NCBI GenBank assembly: GCA_948485625.1
Contig: CAOMRW010000017.1
Span: 1 to 46,521, forward strand
Length of the DNA stretch: 46,521 bases
From: an uncultured Clostridia bacterium
Lineage (GTDB): Bacteria > Bacillota > Clostridia > TANB77 > CAG-508
Direction of reading: 5' to 3'
Shown: piece by piece, positions 34,428 through 42,036 of the stretch
Layout: every line of letters begins with the position of its first letter
How positions within the stretch are numbered: the first letter of the stretch is position 1
Translations under genes and position numbers: made by a program
Notes under the pieces: model-generated
Databases searched by the model: none
What the model was told of the DNA's origin: nothing
What the model saw: only the letters and a program-made list of their open reading frames with translations

Positions 34428-34667
34428 ATGATAGGTATAATATTAAAGAATATAAGAAAGATTAGAGGACTAACTCAAAAGCAAGTAGGTGCAAAGCTGA
34501 ACCTAGCCGACAATACTATATCAAATTATGAAACAGAATACAGTAGCCCTAACTTTGAAACAATAAAGAAGTTTGTAAGTGTATGTGATTTCGATATAAA
34601 GTTTATAGATAAGAAAACTAAGAAAGAATATAGCATAACAGAGTTATCAAAAGAAATGGATTTTTAA
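34428..34667 (+). CDS. Short XRE-family regulator
   Basis: This 79-residue protein is almost only a helix-turn-helix domain: IILKNIRKIRGLTQKQVGA, then LNLADNTISNYETEYSSPNF, then a short C-terminal tail (DKKTKKEYSITELSKEMDF). I prefer the ATG at 34428, with AAAAGGTGG upstream, over the GTG at 34419. It is divergent from a small membrane protein with twin palindromic operators between, the layout of an autoregulated repressor. A terminator follows. Confidence 0.8.
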   Translation: MIGIILKNIRKIRGLTQKQVGAKLNLADNTISNYETEYSSPNFETIKKFVSVCDFDIKFIDKKTKKEYSITELSKEMDF

Positions 34668-34686
34668 GAAATATAATAGTTAATGT

Positions 34687-34717
34687 ATAACTTGTCAAAT
34701 TCTGTTTGACAAGTTAT
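34687..34717 (+). terminator. Terminator after the short XRE gene
   Basis: ATAACTTGTCAAA (34687-34699) pairs exactly with TTTGACAAGTTAT (34705-34717), followed by ATCTTTCT. Confidence 0.8.
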
Positions 34718-34824
34718 ATCTTTCTATGATATTATAGGCACATAAATTAAAGAACATTGGTGGACAATGGTATAGGTGTCTAAACCTTTTGAGATAGGTA
34801 CTTTTAAGCATTTTTTTATCTCAT

Positions 34825-34846
34825 GGAGACCCAATTAGGAGACCCA
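34825..34846 (+). promoter_or_regulatory. Right-end arm-type integrase repeats
   Basis: GGAGACCCA occurs at 34825-34833 and 34838-34846 in the same orientation as the left-end copies. They lie 65-85 bp inside the right att core, as integrase arm sites usually do. Confidence 0.6.
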
Positions 34847-34909
34847 ACGAGAGTTACAAGTCGATTTTTTCGCAGAAATAGAGGCTTTGAAAAAGGGGTA
34901 CTTTTTTGA

Positions 34910-34920
34910 CATCTGCACCA
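34910..34920 (+). other. attR core
   Basis: CATCTGCACCA repeats the tRNA-Leu 3' end. The following AATTTTATATTTTTTTAAG is probably the original downstream sequence and terminator of the tRNA before insertion. Confidence 0.7.
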
Positions 34921-35143
34921 AATTTTATATTTTTTTAAGATATTGTAAATTATCATACAATATCTTAATCTATTTTAAAGTGTTGTAAATACTATATTTC
35001 AAAGGTAGTATTTATTTTTTTGTCTATCTTAAAATATCATAAATTATCATAGAATATTTTGCTTTACTCCATTAAAAAATAAAAGGAAATAGTTGAAATT
35101 TTTCTAATCTCAACTACCTCTTTAATATTAAAGTAAACTCCCA

Positions 35144-35239
35144 GCTATGCTCAATGTCAACAACTTAAGAAAAAATAGTGCAATTATTTTGTTTTATAAT
35201 TACACTATTTTTTCTTAAGTTGTTGACATTGCACATAGC
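35144..35239 (+). repeat. 44-bp-arm palindrome
   Basis: Arms 35144-35187 and 35196-35239 pair with three mismatches around an 8-nt loop; the central 29 bp (35152-35180 with 35203-35231) are perfect. The sequence differs from the GGGGACG family. Confidence 0.85.
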
Positions 35240-35287
35240 GCGTGGTTTTTATTACACTTCATTTCACAATGCTAAAGCGTAATAAAA

Positions 35288-35351
35288 AACAAAAGCAGTA
35301 AGTATATAATTTGTTTTGAGAGAAACAAATTATATACTTACTGCTTTTGTT
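35288..35351 (+). repeat. Perfect 29-bp palindrome
   Basis: Arms 35288-35316 and 35323-35351 are exact inverse complements around TGAGAG. The stem is AT-rich, AACAAAAGCAGTAAG at its base. It lies 49 bp after the previous palindrome, forming a tandem array. Confidence 0.9.
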
Positions 35352-35701
35352 ATGAATATATTATCAAATGAAAAGATTAATTTCAAGAGTTTAGAAGAAA
35401 ATACTTTTAAAGAAATGATGAATTAGGAAGAAAAATAATACAAGAAAAAAAGAGAAAATATCCTAAAATATGAACTTTTCTCTTATACTATCAAAAAAAA
35501 TCAAATGGATTTTACTTTTTTAAGTAACCCTGCAAATGTAGTTGTATAATTTATTTATGATAATGTCTTAAAGTTTTTAAAAATTATTGATGAAGCCAAT
35601 AATTTTTATTTTTGACATTATAATAAATTGATAATTATTGACAAAAAGTAAAAAATAAATAATAATATAGCAAGAATAAAATAAAAAGAGTGTGAAAAAA
35701 T

Positions 35702-36724
35702 ATGATGAAAAAAACAAAAAGAATGATAAGAAACTTAATAATATTTATATTATTAATAATATTAACATTCTACATAATATTAAAAGACCAAGATATAACA
35801 CAAATATTTAATGTATTAAGAGATGTAAAAAAGCAATATATTTTAATAGCAATGATATGTATGTGTATATATATAATATGTGAAGCTATCAATATAGGAA
35901 GAACATTAAAAGCATTAAATGAGAAATCGACATTTTTTAGAAATATTAAATATGCACTAATAGGATTTTTCTTTAGTAGTATAACACCAGCAGCAAGTGG
36001 AGGACAGCCAATGCAAATATATTATATGTATAAAGATAAAATTTCAGTAGCAAATTCAACACTAGCACTTTTAATAAATTTAAGTAGTATGCAAATAGTA
36101 ACAATTTCAATTGCATTAGTAAGTGTAATATTTAATCATGAATATTTAAATAAAACATTAATTGTATTTTTTATTGTAGGAATACTGTTAAATTTAAGTG
36201 CATTAACATTACTTTTAATAGCAATATTTTCAAAGAGAATATTAAATAAATTGATTAATTTTGTAATAAAAATAATGAAAAAATTGAAAATTAAAAATAT
36301 AGAACAGAAACAAATGAAGTTGGAAGCAGAATTATCTAAATATCAAGATAGTAGTAATTATATAAAAAATAATAAAATGGTAATACTAAAGATAATTATA
36401 ACAACATATATTCAATTTGTAGCATTTTATAGTGTATCATATTGGGTATATTGCTCATTTGGATTAAAACAATATAATATAATACAAATAATAACAATTC
36501 AATCAATTTTATATGCAACAGTTTCAGGAATACCATCACCAGGAGCTGTAGGAGTGACAGAAGGTGGATTTATAGAAATATTTAAAAAAGTAATACCAAG
36601 TGATATTATAAATAGTGCTATGCTATTAAATAGAGGAATAAGTTTTTATTTGCTAGTAATAATTAGTGGACTTATAACGATAGTTAACATTTTTAAGTGG
36701 AAAAAGTTGAAAAAAGAAGAATAA
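35702..36724 (+). CDS. Lysylphosphatidylglycerol-synthase-type flippase-like membrane protein (UPF0104)
   Basis: This 340-residue integral membrane protein has about eight hydrophobic helices and the signature ITPAASGGQPMQIYYMYK (about residue 94), as well as GIPSPGAVGVTEGGFI (about 279), typical of the membrane domain shared by MprF and AglD/YbhN. It lacks the soluble synthase part. Family members move lipids or help glycan-lipid synthesis. It precedes glycosyltransferase and acyltransferase genes, consistent with an envelope-lipid or glycolipid cluster. The ribosome site is weak. Confidence 0.85.
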   Translation: MMKKTKRMIRNLIIFILLIILTFYIILKDQDITQIFNVLRDVKKQYILIAMICMCIYIICEAINIGRTLKALNEKSTFFRNIKYALIGFFFSSITPAASGGQPMQIYYMYKDKISVANSTLALLINLSSMQIVTISIALVSVIFNHEYLNKTLIVFFIVGILLNLSALTLLLIAIFSKRILNKLINFVIKIMKKLKIKNIEQKQMKLEAELSKYQDSSNYIKNNKMVILKIIITTYIQFVAFYSVSYWVYCSFGLKQYNIIQIITIQSILYATVSGIPSPGAVGVTEGGFIEIFKKVIPSDIINSAMLLNRGISFYLLVIISGLITIVNIFKWKKLKKEE

Positions 36725-36765
36725 TAATATATAATAGGATTGATTTAAAATAATAGGGGAAAATT

Positions 36766-37608
36766 ATGAATATACTTTTATGTGGAAATGAAAAAGTTTT
36801 TGACGGGGCACTTACAGAATTAATATCAATAACAAATAAAACGAGGGAAGCTGTAAGATGTTATATTTTTACAATGGATCTTTGTAGAGTAAAACCAGAA
36901 TATACAGCAATAAATGATAATCAAGTACAGTTTTTAGATGAAGTTGTAAAACGAAAAAATCCAGAAAATAGTGTTCAAAAAATAGATGTAACAGAAATTT
37001 ATGAAAAAGAATTCGGATATTGTAAAAATGAAAACGCATATTGTACACCATATACATTATTGAGATTATTAGCTGATTTGGTACCAGATATTCCAGACAA
37101 AATATTATATCTTGATATTGATATGATGGCAAATGATGATATATCAAAATTATATAATATTGATATATCAGAATATGAATATGCTGCAGTAAGAGAAAAA
37201 TATGGTTCCATATTCATATGGCCAGACTATATAAATGCAGGAATGCTATTATTAAATATGAAAAAAATAAAAGAAACGAAATTGTTAGAAAAAGCAAGAA
37301 ATCTAATTAAAACTAAGAAAATGTTATTTGCAGACCAAGATGCAATATATAGAGCAACAACCAAAAAACTATTATTATCAAGAATATATAATGAACAAGC
37401 GAGATTTAATAAAAAAGATACAGTTATATGTCATTTTTGTAAAAGATTACTATTATTTCCAATACCACCACGTATAGAAAATTATAAGCAATGGAATGTT
37501 GATGAAGTGCATAAAATATTAAGATGCCACGCATTTGATGAAGATTTAAATGAATATATAGAACTAAAAAGAGAATATGAGAAATCATATAAGGTATTAA
37601 AAGTCTGA
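36766..37608 (+). CDS. GT8-family glycosyltransferase
   Basis: The 280-residue protein matches the GT8 fold. It begins MNILLCGNEKVF, carries the metal-binding D-x-D in ILYLDIDMMANDDISKLYNI (about residues 111-130) and INAGMLLLNMKKIK (about 157), and ends with a short KHGHK-like region (ILRCHAFDEDLNEY). These enzymes transfer a sugar from UDP-donors, often to lipids or surface glycans. AGGGGAAA precedes the ATG. A second GT8 gene follows after a hairpin that overlaps this gene's stop. Confidence 0.85.
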   Translation: MNILLCGNEKVFDGALTELISITNKTREAVRCYIFTMDLCRVKPEYTAINDNQVQFLDEVVKRKNPENSVQKIDVTEIYEKEFGYCKNENAYCTPYTLLRLLADLVPDIPDKILYLDIDMMANDDISKLYNIDISEYEYAAVREKYGSIFIWPDYINAGMLLLNMKKIKETKLLEKARNLIKTKKMLFADQDAIYRATTKKLLLSRIYNEQARFNKKDTVICHFCKRLLLFPIPPRIENYKQWNVDEVHKILRCHAFDEDLNEYIELKREYEKSYKVLKV

Positions 37609-37634
37609 CATATAATATCAGATGTTAGACTTTT
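37599..37634 (+). terminator. Hairpin between the two GT8 genes
   Basis: AAAAGTCTGACAT (37599-37611) pairs with ATGTTAGACTTTT (37622-37634) through one G-T pair. It covers the stop codon of the first gene and is followed by AATATT. Partial termination would lower expression of the genes downstream. Confidence 0.65.
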
Positions 37635-37661
37635 AATATTTAGTAGAAAAGGGGAAAATAA

Positions 37662-38597
37662 ATGAACAAAAATTTAAAAGAAATACCAATATTTTTTGCA
37701 ATAGATGATGCATATACACCATTTTTATCAGTTGCGATACATTCATTAATAGAAAATGCAAGTAAAGATTATAAATATTTAATAAAAATTCTACATACTA
37801 ATGTACAAAGTGGTCATATGGAGCAAATAAAAAAATATGAAAAAGAAAATGTAAATATAGAATTTGTGAATTTAAGTTATTATATAGAAAAAGTTAAGGA
37901 TAAGTTATATACACGTGATTATTATACAAATACAACATATTTTAGATTATTTTTACCAGAATTATATCCACAATATGACAAAGTATTATATTTAGATAGT
38001 GATATTATAGTATTAGGAGATATATCAGAATTATATAATATAGATATGGGAACAAACTTAGTTGCAGCAGCACCAGATGATATAATTCAATATAATAAAG
38101 TATTCCAAGACTATGCAGAATTAGTAGTTGGGGTTGCAAAATATCAACACTATTTTAATGCGGGTGTATTATTGATGAACTTAGATGAATTAAGAAAATT
38201 TAATTTTCAAGAAAAATTCTTATATTTATTAGAAAAAGTAAAATTTTCAGTGGCACAAGACCAAGACTATCTAAATAGATTATGCAAAGGAAGAACAACA
38301 TTAATAAGTCATGATTGGGATGTAATGCCATATGTAAATGAAGAGACAAAACCAGAAGACATTAAAATAATACATTACAATTTTGCATATAAACCATGGC
38401 ATTTTGAAGATGTTACATATAATGAATATTTTTGGAAATATGCTAAAGAGACAGAATTTTATGAAGAAATAATAAAAGTAAAAGAAAGTTATACTGAAGA
38501 ACAGAAATTTAAAGACAGAGAAGCAGAAAAGGGATTAGTAGAACTTGCAACAAAAGAAAATGCATGTGTAGGTGATGATAGAGAATATAGGAGATAG
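37662..38597 (+). CDS. GT8-family glycosyltransferase
   Basis: The 311-residue protein has all GT8 marks: IPIFFAIDDAYTPFLSVAIH at the start, VLYLDSDIIVLGDISELYNI (about 109-128) with the D-x-D, YFNAGVLLMNLDELR (about 166) and IHYNFAYKPWHF (about 247). It is closer to lipopolysaccharide/glycolipid galactosyl- or glucosyltransferases than the previous gene; the acceptor is unknown. AGGGGAAAAT precedes the ATG. An acyltransferase gene follows after only 6 bp. Confidence 0.9.
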   Translation: MNKNLKEIPIFFAIDDAYTPFLSVAIHSLIENASKDYKYLIKILHTNVQSGHMEQIKKYEKENVNIEFVNLSYYIEKVKDKLYTRDYYTNTTYFRLFLPELYPQYDKVLYLDSDIIVLGDISELYNIDMGTNLVAAAPDDIIQYNKVFQDYAELVVGVAKYQHYFNAGVLLMNLDELRKFNFQEKFLYLLEKVKFSVAQDQDYLNRLCKGRTTLISHDWDVMPYVNEETKPEDIKIIHYNFAYKPWHFEDVTYNEYFWKYAKETEFYEEIIKVKESYTEEQKFKDREAEKGLVELATKENACVGDDREYRR

Positions 38598-38603
38598 TTT
38601 ATA

Positions 38604-39497
38604 ATGGGAGCGAAAGAACAAAGTATACCAAAGGCTAAAGATAGAATAGAAGTATTGAAAAAAATAGAACAACTAGAAAAAGAAGGAAAGTTTGATATAG
38701 ATGTAGAAGATGACCCTGAAACAATAGTGTTAACTCCAGAAAATATAGACTACTTAAGAACTACAATGACAAGTAAAATAAAAAGAATATTTGCAAACAA
38801 AGTTGGAGAAAAGTTTTTAGATGAGTTATTAAAGAATAATAAGTTAATTATAAAAGAAATAAATGGAATAGAGAATCTAAATAAAGTAAAAACAGGTGCA
38901 CTTTTAACATGTAATCATTTTAATCCTTATGATTGTTTTACAGTAGAAAAGGTATTTAGAATGTCAGGACAATCAAAAAACAAGAGATTACATAAAGTGA
39001 TACGAGAAGGAAACTATACTAATTTTCCAGGTTTTTATGGTTTTCTATTTAGAAATGCAGATACATTACCACTAAGTTCTAGTAATAGAACAATGGTAGA
39101 ATTTATGAAAGCTGCAGATACACTTCTACAAAAAGGAGATTTTATATTAATATATCCAGAGCAAAGTATGTGGTGGAACTATAGAAAACCAAAACCATTA
39201 AAAATAGGAGCATTTAAAATTGCTTCAAGAAATAAAGTTCCAGTTATACCAATATTTATTACAATGCAAGATAGTGAAATAATAGGACAAGATGGATTCC
39301 CAATACAAGAATATACTGTAAATATAGGAAAACCAATTTATCCAGACAGCAATTTAACAGAAAAGGAAAATACAAATAAAATGTTAGAAGAAAATTCAAG
39401 AGTTTGGAAAGAAATATATGAAGATTTCTATAAAATTCCATTAGAATATACAACTATGAAAACAGAAGAGGTGCAGGAAAAAATAAAAATTGGTTAG
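38604..39497 (+). CDS. PlsC-like 1-acylglycerol-3-phosphate acyltransferase
   Basis: The 297-residue protein has acyltransferase block I NHFNPYD (about residue 109), block II in FRNADTLPLSS, and block III YPEQSMWWNYRKPKP (about 192), with VPVIPIFITMQD as block IV. The first ~80 residues are an extra N-terminal part rich in charged residues. The usual reaction is addition of an acyl chain to lysophosphatidic acid or a glycolipid. It is tightly linked to the GT8 genes and another acyltransferase, suggesting a glycolipid pathway. Confidence 0.85.
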   Translation: MGAKEQSIPKAKDRIEVLKKIEQLEKEGKFDIDVEDDPETIVLTPENIDYLRTTMTSKIKRIFANKVGEKFLDELLKNNKLIIKEINGIENLNKVKTGALLTCNHFNPYDCFTVEKVFRMSGQSKNKRLHKVIREGNYTNFPGFYGFLFRNADTLPLSSSNRTMVEFMKAADTLLQKGDFILIYPEQSMWWNYRKPKPLKIGAFKIASRNKVPVIPIFITMQDSEIIGQDGFPIQEYTVNIGKPIYPDSNLTEKENTNKMLEENSRVWKEIYEDFYKIPLEYTTMKTEEVQEKIKIG

Positions 39498-39547
39498 ATT
39501 AAATAAGAAATAATGATAAAAAGTAAATTATTAAAGGAAATTAAAAT

Positions 39548-40324
39548 ATGAAGGAAGACAAAATAATTTATTATAAGGATGAATTAAATGATGAATTTTC
39601 TACAGCAAAGATAATACCTAGAAAAATAGATGAAAATTATAAATATATTCATAAAAATGTAATATGGAATGCATGTGCATTCCTTTTACAAAATATATTA
39701 AGTATACCAATAAAATATTTATATGCTAAAATAAAATTTAGAGTAAAATATGTAGGAAAAGAAAAATTAAAACAATATAAAAAACAAGGGTATTTTATAT
39801 ATGGAAATCATACTCAAAGTTTTGCAGATACATTTTTAATAAGTAATTGTGTATACCCTAAAAGAAATTATTTAATTGTAAATCCAGAAAATGTATCAAT
39901 GAAATTTCTTGGAAATGCAGTTCAAATGTTAGGTGCAATACCAATACCAAGTAATAAAGAAGCAATGAAGATTTTTTTAGAAACAATTGAAAAAAGAATA
40001 AAAAAAGGGTATTCTATTACAATTTTTCCAGAAGCACATATATGGCCATATTATACAAAAATAAGACCATTTAAATCAGTATCTTTTAAATATCCAATAA
40101 AATTAGAAACACCATCATTTTGTGTAACTAATACATATCAAAGCTATGGGAAAAATAAAGATAAAGTAAAAATAGTATCATACATAGATGGTCCATTTTT
40201 TCCAGATAATGATTTAAATATTAAAGAAAAACAGGAAAATTTAAGAAATAAGATTTATGATAAAATGGTAGAAAGAAGCAGGAATAGTAATATTGAAGTT
40301 ATAAAGTATGAAAAAAGGGATTGA
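39548..40324 (+). CDS. PlsC-like acyltransferase
   Basis: The 258-residue protein shows block I GNHTQSFAD (about residue 93) and block III FPEAHIWPYYTKIRPFKS (about 160), with LETPSFCVTNTYQ as block IV. A hydrophobic helix at about 38-55 would place it on the membrane. It differs from the preceding acyltransferase by having Ala-His after the Pro-Glu. AAAGGAAAT precedes the ATG. It is the last gene of the glycosyltransferase-acyltransferase cluster. Confidence 0.85.
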   Translation: MKEDKIIYYKDELNDEFSTAKIIPRKIDENYKYIHKNVIWNACAFLLQNILSIPIKYLYAKIKFRVKYVGKEKLKQYKKQGYFIYGNHTQSFADTFLISNCVYPKRNYLIVNPENVSMKFLGNAVQMLGAIPIPSNKEAMKIFLETIEKRIKKGYSITIFPEAHIWPYYTKIRPFKSVSFKYPIKLETPSFCVTNTYQSYGKNKDKVKIVSYIDGPFFPDNDLNIKEKQENLRNKIYDKMVERSRNSNIEVIKYEKRD

Positions 40325-40355
40325 GGATATGATGTCAGGTCTTGGAAATGGGAAT

Positions 40356-40440
40356 AGATGGTGATAGGGGGCCAGGTCATTAATCCCCACTTTTTAATAA
40401 AATAAGTGGGGATTAATGACCTGGCCCCCTATCACCATCT
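40356..40440. repeat. Perfect 37-bp palindrome with GGGGGCCAGGTC
   Basis: Arms 40356-40392 and 40404-40440 are exact inverse complements around an 11-nt AT loop. They share GGTGATAGGGGGCCAGGTC almost exactly with the palindrome at 11821. It lies between convergent genes, where it can end both transcripts. Confidence 0.9.
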
Positions 40441-40449
40441 AAAACTTTT

Positions 40450-41085
40450 TTAATTTTTATTTTTATAATTTTTACAATACATATTAACAGGACAAATATA
40501 GCATTTAGGCTTTCTTGCAACACAAGTATTTCTACCATGCCAAACAAATAAATGATTAATATCTTTTAAATATTCTTTAGGAAAAATTTTTATTAAATCT
40601 TGTTCAATTTTAGAAGGGTCAGTTTCTTTTGATAATCCAATCATATTAGAAATTCTTTTTGCATGAGTATCAACTGCAATACCATTTGCAACTCCAAAAG
40701 CTTCAAGCATAATAACATTTGCTGATTTTCTTCCTATTCCTGCTAAAGTTTGTAAATCATCCATATTATTAGGAACTTGACCATTAAAGTTTTCTAAAAC
40801 TTGTTTAGCACATAATTTTATATTTTTAGCTTTGTTTTTATAAAATCCGCAAGGATGAATAATTTCTTCTAATTCTTTGATATCAATATTAGCAAAATCT
40901 TCAATTGTTTTACATCTTTTAAAAAGAGTAGGAGTTGTTTTATTGACTCTTTCATCTGTACATTGAGCAGAAAGCATTACTGCAATTACCATTTGAAAAG
41001 GTGTTTCGAAATCTAAACTACATGTTGCATCAGGATAAACTTTTTTTAAGTTTTCTACAAAATTTATTATATCTTCTTTTTTCAT
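40450..41085 (-). CDS. nth: Endonuclease III
   Basis: This DNA glycosylase/AP lyase removes oxidised pyrimidines. The 211-residue length is normal. It has the helix-hairpin-helix LQTLAGIGRKSANVIMLEAF with the catalytic Lys (about residue 120), the catalytic Asp in GIAVDTHAKRIS (about 138) and the iron-sulfur cysteines in the C-x6-C-x2-C-x5-C tail (CVARKPKCYICPVNMYC). AAAGGAG is lacking; a weak GTGAGGAT lies upstream of the ATG. Monocistronic, ending in the shared palindrome. Confidence 0.97.
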   Translation of the reverse strand: MKKEDIINFVENLKKVYPDATCSLDFETPFQMVIAVMLSAQCTDERVNKTTPTLFKRCKTIEDFANIDIKELEEIIHPCGFYKNKAKNIKLCAKQVLENFNGQVPNNMDDLQTLAGIGRKSANVIMLEAFGVANGIAVDTHAKRISNMIGLSKETDPSKIEQDLIKIFPKEYLKDINHLFVWHGRNTCVARKPKCYICPVNMYCKNYKNKN

Positions 41086-41243
41086 ATAAAAATCCTCACT
41101 TATAAAATTTATTTGAATATACTATATATATTATATAGAGTAAAAAAAGAAAAATCAATATCTAAAATATGGAGTAACATAAAAAAGGAACAATAAAATA
41201 TTTAAATTAATATAATATATAAAACAATAAAGGAGGTAATAAT

Positions 41244-41393
41244 ATGTTATGTGCATTAAAAAAGACAATAGGAGTTATATTAATAGGAATAGGTCTAGGA
41301 ATATTATTGGTATTATTACTTCCATTCACAGGCTGGCTATTTATAATTGGAGTTGCTTTAGCGTGTGTAGGACTTATGTGGCTTGCTTGCTAA
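41244..41393 (+). CDS. Small two-helix membrane protein next to spoVM
   Basis: A 49-residue frame with AAAGGAGG before the ATG encodes CALKKTIGVILIGIGLGIL, a PFTG turn and WLFIIGVALACVGLMWLAC: two membrane helices, both glycine rich, with Cys at both ends. Such a small protein occurs in many Clostridia, but no function is known to me. It precedes spoVM by 18 bp, so the two are probably cotranscribed. Confidence 0.75.
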   Translation: MLCALKKTIGVILIGIGLGILLVLLLPFTGWLFIIGVALACVGLMWLAC

Positions 41394-41411
41394 AAAAGGA
41401 GGGTATTACAT

Positions 41412-41486
41412 ATGACTATAGTTGTAAAAAAGGTTCCAAAGTTTTTGAGGGGATTTGTAAAACTTGTTTTTGGAATAAAAGATTAA
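41412..41486 (+). CDS. spoVM: Stage V sporulation protein SpoVM
   Basis: The frame encodes 24 residues, MTIVVKKVPKFLRGFVKLVF-GIKD. It closely matches the 26-residue SpoVM of Bacillus, the amphipathic helix that recognises the curved forespore membrane and anchors SpoIVA at the start of coat assembly. The family's Lys-Leu-Pro-Lys-Phe-Leu-Gly-like core is here VPKFLRG, with proline near residue 9 kept. AGGAGGG lies 9 bp upstream and a terminator immediately follows. It is far below usual gene-calling length. Confidence 0.85.
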   Translation: MTIVVKKVPKFLRGFVKLVFGIKD

Positions 41487-41490
41487 TTAT

Positions 41491-41519
41491 AGAGATTTGG
41501 AGATTGTCTTCAAATCTCT
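41491..41519 (+). terminator. Terminator after spoVM
   Basis: AGAGATTTG (41491-41499) pairs exactly with CAAATCTCT (41511-41519), followed by ATTTTATATT. Confidence 0.8.
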
Positions 41520-41597
41520 ATTTTATATTAAAAAAATTAATTGTAATGACGTGTAAACAAATAAAGATAAAATAGTTGATATAAAACAAAAAAGAGC

Positions 41598-41798
41598 CTA
41601 TGCTCTTTTTACTTTACCATCTTTTAAACATTTTGCACAAACGTGAATTTTTTTAGTTTCACCGTTTTCCATTATAGCTTTAACACTTCTTAAATTTGGT
41701 TTCCAAGTTCTTGGACTTCTTTTACTTATATGTGAACGAGTAATGCTAAGCTTATTTCCATTACTTTGTGTTTTTCCACAAACTGCACATTTAGCCAT
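41598..41798 (-). CDS. rpmB: Ribosomal protein L28
   Basis: The 66-residue large-subunit protein begins MAKCAVCGKTQSNGNKLS and continues through SKRSPRTWKPNLRSVKA, with a second C-x-x-C (VCAKCLKDGK) making the zinc-binding type of L28. AGGAGGTGC precedes the ATG. It stands alone on the minus strand between spoVM and tig. Confidence 0.97.
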   Translation of the reverse strand: MAKCAVCGKTQSNGNKLSITRSHISKRSPRTWKPNLRSVKAIMENGETKKIHVCAKCLKDGKVKRA

Positions 41799-41899
41799 TA
41801 TCTTTGCACCTCCTAATTTTTAAAATAAATTGACTGCTAATAAGTTTATCATAAAAAAAATAAAAAAACAAGTATTTTTTTAAAATTATCAAAAAAACC

Positions 41900-41927
41900 T
41901 TGCAAATTAGGAAAAATATGGTATAAT
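41900..41927 (+). promoter_or_regulatory. Promoter for tig
   Basis: TTGCAA (41900-41905) and TATAAT (41922-41927) have a 16-bp spacer. The tig start is 110 bp downstream, leaving a leader of about 100 nt. Confidence 0.6.
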
Positions 41928-42036
41928 ATAAAAGCTATAAAGATGATTTATAAATTTTATAGGAGTTATCTATAATAAGCAAAGCTTGATAGACAAATTA
42001 ATTTATGATATCAAAAGGAAAGGATTTGAATAAACA

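Larger units (their letters stand above)
18469..34920 (+). mobile_element. Integrative element in tRNA-Leu (~16.4 kb)
   Basis: The 11 bp CATCTGCACCA at the tRNA 3' end (18469-18479) is repeated at 34910-34920. Between them lie a tyrosine integrase, an excisionase-like gene, HTH regulators, a primase/D5 helicase, DUF3560 and DUF6809-like genes and many unknowns. The coding style differs from the chromosome: more C and G, and frequent CTA, CGA and ACC codons. No capsid, terminase, relaxase or conjugation genes are recognisable, so it is probably a phage satellite or plasmid-like integrative element. The integrase is in the middle, about 8 kb from either end, which is unusual. Five of its genes contain CGGN frameshift sites. 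Confidence 0.85.
34921..35701. other. Right-flank noncoding region with strong palindromes
   Basis: There is no convincing gene in this 781-bp stretch. It contains two large palindromes (35144-35239 and 35288-35351, listed separately) and, between them, GTTTTTATTAC (from 35244) pairing with GTAATAAAAAAC (to 35290). Repeats of AATTATCATA(C/G)AATAT lie near 34950 and 35045. A promoter-like pair ends it (TTGACA 35638-35643; TAATAT 35663-35668). Confidence 0.6.

Noticed and set aside
18480..34910. A second tRNA gene for CGGN decoding inside the element
   Set aside because: I looked for GTTCRANTC-type T arms with matching acceptor stems on both strands. GTTCAAATC near 33690 lies in a coding region and does not fold as a tRNA. 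A proper tRNA search is still needed.
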